Origin: Cytophagia bacterium
GTDB lineage: Bacteria; Bacteroidota; Bacteroidia; Cytophagales; Cyclobacteriaceae
Length of the DNA: 8,192 nucleotides
Assembly (NCBI GenBank): GCA_013373005.1
Contig: JABXIP010000108.1
Span: 1-8,192 of the forward strand
Direction: 5' to 3'
The notes under the pieces are model-generated. The model was given only the letters and a program-made list of their open reading frames with translations. It searched no databases and was not told the DNA's origin. Made by a program: the position numbers and the translations under genes. Below, piece after piece: positions 1 through 6,228 of this stretch. Every line of letters starts with the position of its first letter. Within the stretch, counting starts at the first letter, position 1.

Positions 1-249
1 ATTGAAGCGGAAAAGGCCGGACTCAAAGTTGAATTCAAAGCCAAAGACGTGCTGGAATATCCCGGGGAACTCCTGGCAAAATTCGAAGAGCAGCCTGATC
101 TCAAAACCGCTTTTGAAGCGCTGACTCCGGGTAGGAAAAGAGGTTATATTATTCATTTTACCCAACCCAAGCAAGCCCAAACCCGGGTGAGCAGGATTGA
201 AAAGTGTATTGCCAAGATTATGGAAGGCAAAGGCTTTTTTGATCGATAA
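1..249 (+). CDS. YdeI/OmpD-associated family protein, C-terminal fragment (5' end outside window)
   Basis: The reading frame is open from base 1 (Ile-Glu-Ala-Glu-Lys...) to a TAA at 247-249, so this is the last 82 codons of a gene that begins before the window. The GTG at 49 is in frame but is very unlikely to be the true start, because coding sequence continues upstream of it. The segment AFEALTPGRKRGYI, followed by a QPKQ..TR.SRIEKC stretch and a GKG near the end, is the characteristic C-terminus of the 'bacteriocin-protection, YdeI or OmpD-associated' family. These are small cytoplasmic proteins, often with a DUF1801-like N-terminal part, and their biochemical role is poorly defined. The family name comes from genetic associations in enterobacteria and should not be read as a proven function here. 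The next gene is convergent, with only 3 nt between the two stop codons. The family call is confident; the function is not. Confidence 0.85.
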   Translation: MEAEKAGLKVEFKAKDVLEYPGELLAKFEEQPDLKTAFEALTPGRKRGYIIHFTQPKQAQTRVSRIEKCIAKIMEGKGFFDR

Positions 250-252
250 GTC

Positions 253-2184
253 TTAATTTCTTGAGGCAAATCCCTGCAGTTGCTTAACAAGCTCTTCTCC
301 GGCACTCGGTCTCTTAATACCCTCTCTAACCAGTTTTCCATCTTTAGTAATGACCATATAAGTTGGAAAACCAGAAATACCCACTTCTAAATCGAACTTC
401 TGATATTGTTTGTCATCGAGGAAATAATTGTCCCCCGTCAATTCATGCTTTTTCACCATGATATCGAACGATTTTTTATCAGACTGGGCACACAGATATA
501 CATAAACCACATCTTCAAGCTTACTCTCCTTGATTCGTTTCATGTTTACAAATTCACCAATGCAAGGCCCACACCAAGTGGCCCAAACGTCTATATACAC
601 CACCTTTCCCTTGTATTTAGACTTGAGTTCGCTGAGTATATTTCCTGAGGCTTCGGCAATTTCAACCCCCTGAACAAATCTGGCGTTTTTGAGTATTTCG
701 AAATCGGCAATATTCTGATTGATACCATCTAAAACGCTCGGCACCAGATCCAGATCTTCCAACTTAGCCTGAATGTAATCTGGCACTTGTATGCCTCTGG
801 TGGCAAAGTTCATATCCAGATAAGTAGCAATAATACTCGACCTTTGAACAGCACTTAAACCCGAGACTTTGTTGATTAGATGATCCCAATTCACCTTCTT
901 CTGAATATCTAATATCTCCTCTTTATTCGCTTCAAAAATGGGTTTCATATCACCAACAAAAGACAGGCTGCCGTAAGTGTTTTCTCTCTCTAGCTCCTTT
1001 TCCCTCCATTGATTAACAGTAAGTCTATTTCCCTCACTGACTGCCTTATTAGACAGGAAGTCATAGACATAATCGAGTTTAAGATCATGAATTACTTTAT
1101 TCTCCCTTGGCATCATAGGCATAGTGAACTCACGGGTTAGATAAGGATAATGATCGGTCATGAGATCGCCAATTTCATCTGGCATCAAGCTGACTACTTT
1201 ATCCAGGTATTCGTCAGACACATCGACAGGCACTATTCTACCTCCACTCCTGTCCTGATTGTGTAGCCAGATATATCTTCTTAAATCATCTGCCGCATAG
1301 GTTCTTACATCGCGCAAGCTGTAATCCTGGATAAACGCGCTGGTTGGTATTGAATCGAAATAGTTTTCATAAAACCGGTGATGAGACTGCCAGAGTTTTA
1401 GTCTATAATCCATATAGGCATCGGGCTCCAGAGCCTTTTGTAAACTATCGCTCTCAGTATAGTTTCTAATCTTCATATACTCTGGTTGTAGAACCCTGAA
1501 CTCTTCATTCTCAACAGCCAGATCTCCCATAAAATCAATCTTTTTTACGGTTGTCCAACCACCACCGAAAGAGGCTTCATCAATGACCATGGCCTGTTTG
1601 GCTCCAGGCGTTGAGAGATAATAGAAAAAAGCATCTCCAACACTCACCATAATGGGTTGAGGATTCGCCAAAGGAAAGATGACCTTGAACCTTCCATCTT
1701 CCCCCACCTCTTCCACAAACTTCTTTTGCCCTTCACTGAAAGCATGGTTGTATATGATGGAGATGGTAAGAGGCATGGTATCTTTGGCAATAAATACACC
1801 CTGAAGCACCACCTGATCTTTCTTAAAGAAATCATTGCTGACATCGGTTGTACCCACTGTCCGGTCGGCTATGTTCTTTGACTTGAAATTCTGGAGTACT
1901 ATTGAAACTCCATCGGCTTTCAACTCTACTGTATTTCCATCCCTTTTTAAAGTGAGTTCAGTCTCTGAATCCAGGTTATTTAGCTTGAGTTTTCCATTCT
2001 CAAATCCAACTATTTCCCAAATTCCAGCCTTATAAAGTGCATAGTCCTCGGCAATCATTAACTGAAGCTCGTTGGAGCCATCTCTGGTGTACCAATTCCC
2101 TTTAAGATCATCAAGATCCTGTGCTTTAGCAGTTAGGAGAGAGCAAATCAGAAGTAGAAAAAGCAGGTAGGTTTTCGTGTTCAT
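253..2184 (-). CDS. Exported TlpA-like thioredoxin-fold protein with a long N-terminal region
   Basis: This is a 643-residue protein. Residues 1-21 form a signal peptide (basic start, Leu-rich core, AKA then Gln22), which suggests periplasmic export. There is no lipobox Cys. Residues from about 528 to the end form a TlpA/ResA-like thioredoxin domain: strand VVYIDVWATW, the redox motif WCGPC (Cys538 and Cys541), and the cis-proline in GFPT (Pro607), then the last strands and helix. A full CxxC plus cis-Pro argues for an active thiol-disulfide reductase or isomerase acting on periplasmic substrates. About 500 residues before this have no motif I can name. The first ~200 look beta-rich, as in the N-terminal halves of other Bacteroidota TlpA-like proteins, and the rest looks helical. 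Plain TlpA proteins are roughly 150-200 residues, so this is a much longer architecture. The gene is divergent from the hydrolase gene and convergent with the YdeI-like gene. The thioredoxin call is secure; the substrate is unknown. Confidence 0.9.
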   Translation of the reverse strand: MNTKTYLLFLLLICSLLTAKAQDLDDLKGNWYTRDGSNELQLMIAEDYALYKAGIWEIVGFENGKLKLNNLDSETELTLKRDGNTVELKADGVSIVLQNFKSKNIADRTVGTTDVSNDFFKKDQVVLQGVFIAKDTMPLTISIIYNHAFSEGQKKFVEEVGEDGRFKVIFPLANPQPIMVSVGDAFFYYLSTPGAKQAMVIDEASFGGGWTTVKKIDFMGDLAVENEEFRVLQPEYMKIRNYTESDSLQKALEPDAYMDYRLKLWQSHHRFYENYFDSIPTSAFIQDYSLRDVRTYAADDLRRYIWLHNQDRSGGRIVPVDVSDEYLDKVVSLMPDEIGDLMTDHYPYLTREFTMPMMPRENKVIHDLKLDYVYDFLSNKAVSEGNRLTVNQWREKELERENTYGSLSFVGDMKPIFEANKEEILDIQKKVNWDHLINKVSGLSAVQRSSIIATYLDMNFATRGIQVPDYIQAKLEDLDLVPSVLDGINQNIADFEILKNARFVQGVEIAEASGNILSELKSKYKGKVVYIDVWATWCGPCIGEFVNMKRIKESKLEDVVYVYLCAQSDKKSFDIMVKKHELTGDNYFLDDKQYQKFDLEVGISGFPTYMVITKDGKLVREGIKRPSAGEELVKQLQGFASRN

Positions 2185-2195
2185 TGAATGAGAAT

Positions 2196-2223
2196 TAAAG
2201 TTTTAGTTATTCAATAAAGCCAA
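2196..2223 (-). promoter_or_regulatory. Possible promoter of the TlpA-like gene
   Basis: On the minus strand, a TTG (2221-2223) is followed after 17 nt by AAACTTTA (2196-2203). This matches four of the six fixed positions of the Bacteroidota -7 box TAnnTTTG. It lies 11 nt upstream of the ATG. The match is weak and the region is AT-rich, so chance is a real alternative. I see no Shine-Dalgarno sequence before the ATG. Confidence 0.25.
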
Positions 2224-2257
2224 TATTCTTTCATATGTCAAGGTGCGTTGGTTAAGA

Positions 2258-2286
2258 TTGCTTAATTCTGCATAATTTGAACTTTG
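2258..2286 (+). promoter_or_regulatory. Probable Bacteroidota-type promoter of the alpha/beta hydrolase gene
   Basis: TTG (2258-2260), an 18-nt spacer, then GAACTTTG (2279-2286). The second element matches five of the six fixed positions of the TAnnTTTG box used by the primary sigma factor of Bacteroidota, with the -33 TTG at a suitable distance. The box ends 25 nt before the ATG at 2312, so the predicted leader is only about 20 nt long. This is inferred from consensus only. Confidence 0.45.
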
Positions 2287-2311
2287 GCATGCTTCGATCG
2301 TAGCTCTTCTT

Positions 2312-3226
2312 ATGCATAAACTTTTACTGGCTGCTCTTCTTTTCATTCCCCTTGGTATTTTCTCTCAGACATATGGAAACATTGCCATCAAAGACGGCAA
2401 TATCTATTACCAAACTTTTGGTGGCGGCCGCGACACGCTCCTGATTATTAACGGAGGACCGGGAATGAATAGTGAAGGCTTTGCAGGATTGGCTACTGAG
2501 CTAGGCAAAGACGCTTTCTGCCTTATCTACGATCAGCGGGGCACTGGAAAATCCCATATCGCTGAAATCAATAATAATACCATCACAATGGATTTAATGG
2601 TAGAAGACATTGAGTCGCTCAGAAAAAGCCTTGGAATCAGCGAATGGATAGTTTTTGGTCAGTCATTCGGAGGCATGCTTGGCTCCTATTATGCAACAAA
2701 GCATCCGGAGAATATAAAAGGCCTTATTCTTTCTGCCTCGGGCGGCATTGATCTAGAAGCCTTTGATGACCTGGATGTTCTGAACAAACTCAGCAATGAG
2801 CAAAGACAACAATTCAACTACTGGAGCCGGCAAATCAGCAATGGTGACACCTCATTTAATGCACAACTTCAACGAGGAAAAAACCTGGCTCCTGCCTACT
2901 TATATTTCGATCGGGAAGCAGACGTGAATGCGATAGGGCATCGCATAACTCAAGGTAACATGACGGTAAATGAAATAGTCCACAGAAACATGCGAAACAT
3001 TAATTTTGATTGTAAACCAGAGTTAAGAAAATTCAAAAAACCAGTTCTCATTCTTCAGGGAACGGAAGATATTATTCCTGTTGAAATTGCTCAAAGAACA
3101 CATGACATCATTCCAAATTCAGAGCTTGTTTTGATGGACGAATGTGCCCATTATGGGTGGTTGGAGGCCAGGGAAATTTACTTTGAAGCCATTCAGTCGT
3201 TTTTTAAAAAAGTTGATACACCTTGA
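2312..3226 (+). CDS. Exported alpha/beta hydrolase, proline iminopeptidase-like (S33-type)
   Basis: This is a 304-residue protein whose first 18 residues (MHKLLLAALL... to FS, then Gln19) look like a signal peptide. The classical PIP members of the S33 family are cytoplasmic, so this copy probably acts in the periplasm or outside the cell. Motifs appear in the expected order: NGGPG at 47-51 (oxyanion region; HGGPG in classical proline iminopeptidases), DQRGTGKS at 74-81, the nucleophile elbow GQSFGG at 116-121 with Ser118, the acid in GTED (Asp253), and the catalytic His280 in CAHYGW. The catalytic triad is therefore complete. GGPG with DQRG is typical of prolyl aminopeptidase-like enzymes, which remove N-terminal Pro or other residues from peptides, but related esterases and lactonases share this fold, so the substrate is not settled. 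The ATG at 2312 is chosen because it directly precedes the signal peptide. The gene stands alone, divergent from the TlpA-like gene. Confidence 0.9.
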   Translation: MHKLLLAALLFIPLGIFSQTYGNIAIKDGNIYYQTFGGGRDTLLIINGGPGMNSEGFAGLATELGKDAFCLIYDQRGTGKSHIAEINNNTITMDLMVEDIESLRKSLGISEWIVFGQSFGGMLGSYYATKHPENIKGLILSASGGIDLEAFDDLDVLNKLSNEQRQQFNYWSRQISNGDTSFNAQLQRGKNLAPAYLYFDREADVNAIGHRITQGNMTVNEIVHRNMRNINFDCKPELRKFKKPVLILQGTEDIIPVEIAQRTHDIIPNSELVLMDECAHYGWLEAREIYFEAIQSFFKKVDTP

Positions 3227-3393
3227 CAAGATAGAATCTTCGCTCAACAATGAAATAATAACCTCATCGCTACCAAACCCTGTTCTCTAAACCACCATAA
3301 AAACCACAAAACAGACTCGTATCTACCTCTGATAGAATAATATAAGTGCAGATAAGAAAAGAGATTAAATTAGCTCAAACTAATCACTTTACT

Positions 3394-4506
3394 ATGACCA
3401 GCATTGTAACCACAGTTAATCCTTCCGACAAATCGGCACTTAAACAATTTATAGCCTTGGAACGGAGGCTCATGAAGAACTATCCAAAATATATAAGCGA
3501 AATCGATTCTGATGTAGTTAAAGTACTCACCAAAAAGTCCATCGCTTCAAAAAGCCTCGACATTGGTCTTTTCTTAGTTTCGAAAGACGGAGAATATGTA
3601 GGCAGATGTGCAGCCATCATCAATAAGAGATTTCAAGAACAGAAACAACCCGGTTCCGGCTTTATAGGCTATTTCGCTGCTGCAGAAAATTGCGCGGAAG
3701 AAGTTAAGGTAATGATGAAGGCGGCTGAAAATTGGCTCAGTGAGAGAGGTGTAAAGAAAGTAATTGCTCCAGCCAATGGTGGTGCTCCAAACAGTATGGG
3801 ATTTCTGGTATCGGGATTTAATGAAGATCCAATGTTCCCATTCCCTTGGTCACCGGAATACTACCCTAACTATATAGAGGCTCTGGATTACAAACCAACC
3901 TACCCTCTATGGTACTATGAGATAGATTTCACCAGTGATAAGTACAAAGAGGCCAAGCAAAAATATAGCAGCTATGATCAGGCAACCATCAGAACTATCT
4001 CTAAAAAGAACTGGATCAAGGATTTAGAAATTGTAGCAGACATGCTTAACGAAACGTTCGTGAATGAATGGGAATTCACTAAAATGACGCATGAAGAAGC
4101 TAAAGAATTCTTCGGACCAATGAAAGACATCTTTGCTCCCGAACAAATCATTATTGCCGAAGCCAATGGTAAACCAGTAGGTTTCTGTCTGGCCATGCCC
4201 GATCTAACTCCCTTGTTTCGAAGCTTCAATGGCAGAATTGGTCTGATGGCGATCTTCAAACTCATAACACAGGCTAAAAAATTCAAAAGATCTGGAATTT
4301 TAGGCATTGGAGTTTCTGAAGGTTTCAGAGGAAAGGGACTGTCTAAAGCTATTGCCATGAAAGTCTATGCATATCATGAAAGCCTTGGCATGAAAAGCAG
4401 TTTGTACTTCCCCGTAAATGAAAGCAACAAAGAATCAAGAGGCTTTGCAGAATCCATTGGAGGCCAAGGTCAATTAACCTATCAGGTTTATGACAAAGAC
4501 CTCTAA
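3394..4506 (+). CDS. GNAT-type N-acetyltransferase-like protein (uncharacterised family)
   Basis: From the ATG at 3394 this is a 370-residue protein without signal peptide or membrane segments, so it is probably cytoplasmic. A GTG at 3346 would add 16 residues, but that extension is polar, is not like the N-terminus of the family, and has no better initiation context. The C-terminal part carries a GNAT acetyl-CoA-binding signature: the strand before it, then GVSEGFRGKGLSKA (about residues 306-319, with RGKG as the Q/RxxGxG/A loop), followed by NESNKESRGFAESIGG (about 342-357), which resembles the last helix of the fold. The N-terminal half has the pattern of a second, degenerate acyltransferase-like domain: a GYF strand, AAENWLSERGVKKV, then APANGG, a proline- and aromatic-rich stretch and YYPNYIEALDY. 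This layout matches a recurrent conserved-hypothetical family in Bacteroidota and other bacteria. The acyl acceptor is unknown. The gene ends in a palindrome and a strong terminator. Confidence 0.82.
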   Translation: MTSIVTTVNPSDKSALKQFIALERRLMKNYPKYISEIDSDVVKVLTKKSIASKSLDIGLFLVSKDGEYVGRCAAIINKRFQEQKQPGSGFIGYFAAAENCAEEVKVMMKAAENWLSERGVKKVIAPANGGAPNSMGFLVSGFNEDPMFPFPWSPEYYPNYIEALDYKPTYPLWYYEIDFTSDKYKEAKQKYSSYDQATIRTISKKNWIKDLEIVADMLNETFVNEWEFTKMTHEEAKEFFGPMKDIFAPEQIIIAEANGKPVGFCLAMPDLTPLFRSFNGRIGLMAIFKLITQAKKFKRSGILGIGVSEGFRGKGLSKAIAMKVYAYHESLGMKSSLYFPVNESNKESRGFAESIGGQGQLTYQVYDKDL

Positions 4507-4518
4507 TACCGCGGTATT
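4505..4518. repeat. Perfect 14-bp palindrome overlapping a stop codon
   Basis: AATACCGCGGTATT is its own reverse complement and includes the last two bases of the TAA stop (4504-4506) of the acetyltransferase-like gene. It lies 27 nt before the intrinsic terminator. It could be a protein-binding site, a small RNA hairpin assisting termination or 3'-end protection, or chance. The perfect symmetry with a GC-rich centre in an AT-rich intergenic region makes it worth noting. Confidence 0.6.
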
Positions 4519-4545
4519 GAAAGAGAAAACGATCTTATTTGATAG

Positions 4546-4582
4546 AAAAAGTGGGCGATTAATTTATCGTTGCCCACTTTTT
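4546..4582. terminator. Bidirectional intrinsic terminator between convergent genes
   Basis: AAAAAGTGGGC (4546-4556) pairs perfectly with GCCCACTTTTT (4572-4582), giving an 11-bp stem around a 15-nt loop, and GAT/ATC in the loop can pair further. The stem ends in A5 on one side and T5 on the other, so each strand gives a GC-rich hairpin followed by a U-tract. It can therefore end both the acetyltransferase-like transcript (+) and the MiaE transcript (-), whose stop codons flank it. Confidence 0.88.
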
Positions 4583-4591
4583 AATTGATGG

Positions 4592-5197
4592 CTAATGCAT
4601 CCTATCACCTCTTACTTCCAGACTTTCGATGATTTTAGCTTCTTCTACAAGAATCTCTTTCCAACGCTTAGTCACATATTCATCTCCCAAATATGACTTC
4701 GCAAGGCTTAAGAAGTTCTTATAGTGACTGGCTTCGGAAACCATCAACTCATAGTAGAATTTCTGTAGCTCTTCGTCCTGGATATTTTGGTGAAGCATTT
4801 TGAATCTTTCGCAGCTTCGAGCTTCAATGAGGGCATTCATTAAAAGCTTTTCTACCAACTGCTCTTCACGACCTCCACCCTTTTTCAGAATACCTTGAAG
4901 CCTGATCACATACTCATCCTTCCGCTGCCTACCCAGCTTCATCCCCCGCTTATTCAGCTGATCTATCACGCGCTCAAAGTGACTCCATTCTTCAGCCACA
5001 ACTGGTGTCATCATATCCACTAACTCTTTCCTTTCCGGATATTGAACAATCAACGATATACATGAAGAAGCTGCTTTCTGCTCACAATACGCATGATCTA
5101 CCAAAATATCTTTAATATTCATTTGGGCTATATCTACCCACCTGGGGTCGGTTGGTAACTGTAAACCTAGTATATGATTTGTGTATTCGTCAGCCAT
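4592..5197 (-). CDS. miaE: tRNA-(ms2io6A37) hydroxylase, MiaE family
   Basis: This 201-residue protein carries the diiron pattern of MiaE in order: CEQKA (Glu39), EEWSHF (Glu70 and His73), EARSCERF (Glu125) and SEASHY (Glu155 and His158). That is the Glu + ExxH twice repeated arrangement of a ferritin-like four-helix non-heme diiron enzyme. MiaE uses O2 to hydroxylate the isopentenyl side chain of 2-methylthio-N6-isopentenyladenosine at tRNA position 37, after MiaA and MiaB have made that base. No signal peptide is present, as expected for a cytosolic tRNA-modifying enzyme. The length matches the shorter MiaE proteins; the Salmonella enzyme is longer. The ATG at 5197 is preceded at a very short distance by a promoter-like box, which suggests a leaderless or nearly leaderless mRNA. 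Neither miaA nor miaB is in the window. The gene is single and divergent from the DUF3078 gene. Confidence 0.9.
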   Translation of the reverse strand: MADEYTNHILGLQLPTDPRWVDIAQMNIKDILVDHAYCEQKAASSCISLIVQYPERKELVDMMTPVVAEEWSHFERVIDQLNKRGMKLGRQRKDEYVIRLQGILKKGGGREEQLVEKLLMNALIEARSCERFKMLHQNIQDEELQKFYYELMVSEASHYKNFLSLAKSYLGDEYVTKRWKEILVEEAKIIESLEVRGDRMH

Positions 5198-5201
5198 GTG
5201 G

Positions 5202-5234
5202 CAAAGGTAAGATCATCACTTCAGATGGAAAAAC
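5202..5234 (-). promoter_or_regulatory. Probable promoter of miaE, start-proximal
   Basis: On the minus strand TACCTTTG (5202-5209) is a full match to the Bacteroidota -7 box TAnnTTTG. A T-rich element, GTTTTT (5229-5234), stands about 19 nt upstream in the place of the -33 TTG, but is a poor match. The box ends only 4 nt before the ATG, so transcription would begin at or within a few bases of the start codon. Confidence 0.5.
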
Positions 5235-5269
5235 AGAGTTCATCAATTAACCCAAATTTCAATTTCAAC

Positions 5270-5299
5270 TTGATTTATTTCTATGATTGATTCATTTTT
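5270..5299 (+). promoter_or_regulatory. Possible promoter of the DUF3078 gene
   Basis: TTG (5270-5272), a 19-nt spacer, then TCATTTTT (5292-5299), which matches four of six fixed positions of TAnnTTTG. It lies 26 nt before the ATG at 5326. The match is weak, but it is the best-spaced candidate I see in the 128-bp divergent region. There is no clear Shine-Dalgarno sequence. Confidence 0.22.
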
Positions 5300-5325
5300 A
5301 CCTTCAAGAATAACTACTCTGTACT

Positions 5326-6228
5326 ATGAAAAAACTTTTACTTAGCCTGAGCTTTATCTTGATCACCAGCATTGCCGCAAAAGCTCAAAGTGATTCAGTT
5401 GTTATCAACAAATCGGGCTCTTGGGGACTCAATTTTGCGAATGTAGGTCTCTCTAACTGGGCAGCAGGGGGTGAAAACTCTATCTCAATAGGAACTGTAT
5501 TCAACACCAAAGTGGAGAGGATTCATGGACTCAATAAATGGGTTAATCAGTTAGATTTTGCTCTTGGTGGGGCTAAAATTGGCGATAAAGGTTTTAGAAA
5601 GACTGACGATAACATCATTTTACTTTCTAAGTATGCCCATACCTTGAACGATGATTGGTCCTGGGCTTTCTCAGGAATTTTCAGGACTCAACTTTTAGAA
5701 GGTTTAAAATACAGTCCTAACCCTGCCGTATCTGGAGAAGAAATTTCGGAGCGAATATCCAATTTTATGGCTCCAGGCTACTTGACTCTCAACCTGGGTA
5801 TTGAGTATGACCCAAGTGATATCTTCACACTTTCTCTGTCTCCTGCAGCAGGGAAGTTCACTTTTGTGAGTGACGATGTGCTTTCTGCAGCAGGCGCCTT
5901 CGGGGTTGATCCGGGTAAAAAATCGAGAGCAGAGTTTGGTGCTAACATGTTGGCGGTACTTGATATACCAGTTATGGAGAACATCAATTTCAAAAGTACC
6001 TTAAACTTTTTCACAGCTTATAGCACTTTTGGTAATGTCGACACCAACTGGGAAACTTTGCTTGTAATGAAGATTAACAAATGGTTCAATGCAACCTTCG
6101 GTACCCAATTGATTTATGATGATGACATTATGGTTGACACCGGAGATGGTGCTCCAAAAAGAGCTATTCAGTTTAAACACGTTTTGAACTTTGGGGTGAA
6201 CTTCTCTCTATTTACAGGAGCAAATTAA
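5326..6228 (+). CDS. DUF3078 domain-containing outer-membrane protein
   Basis: This 300-residue protein starts with a clear signal peptide (MKKLLLSLSF... to AKA, then Gln21). Near the mature N-terminus it has the hallmark of DUF3078, WGLNFANVGLSNWAAGGENS (about 33-52), followed by alternating amphipathic strands through to a C-terminal strand pair (about 281-296). This fits a small beta-barrel in the outer membrane. DUF3078 proteins are common in Bacteroidota and have no defined biochemical role. The ATG at 5326 is chosen because the signal peptide begins there. The gene is divergent from miaE and convergent with the putative porin, with which it shares its stop region: the two stop codons overlap in the palindrome TTAA. 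No intrinsic terminator is visible at its end. The family call is strong; the function is unknown. Confidence 0.88.
   Translation: MKKLLLSLSFILITSIAAKAQSDSVVINKSGSWGLNFANVGLSNWAAGGENSISIGTVFNTKVERIHGLNKWVNQLDFALGGAKIGDKGFRKTDDNIILLSKYAHTLNDDWSWAFSGIFRTQLLEGLKYSPNPAVSGEEISERISNFMAPGYLTLNLGIEYDPSDIFTLSLSPAAGKFTFVSDDVLSAAGAFGVDPGKKSRAEFGANMLAVLDIPVMENINFKSTLNFFTAYSTFGNVDTNWETLLVMKINKWFNATFGTQLIYDDDIMVDTGDGAPKRAIQFKHVLNFGVNFSLFTGAN

Noticed and set aside
209..240. Small hairpin TTGCC/GGCAA followed by a T-run near the end of the YdeI-like gene
   Set aside because: The stem is only 5 bp with a 12-nt loop inside coding sequence and is separated from the T-run, so it is weak as a terminator.
2289..2303. 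Five-codon upstream open frame (Met-Leu-Arg-Ser-stop) before the hydrolase gene
   Set aside because: The predicted transcription start falls at or after its ATG, so it is probably not in the mRNA; too short to support.
3346..3393. GTG start giving a 16-residue longer acetyltransferase-like protein
   Set aside because: The extension is unlike the family N-terminus and the ATG at 3394 gives a natural beginning.
3227..3393. A/C-rich spacer between the hydrolase and acetyltransferase-like genes
   Set aside because: It holds only 4-5 bp stems, no good promoter box and no small gene that I could support.
3978..4358. 126-codon open frame antisense to the acetyltransferase-like gene
   Set aside because: It lies wholly inside a well-supported gene on the other strand, has no recognisable domain and its composition reads as a mirror of the sense codons.
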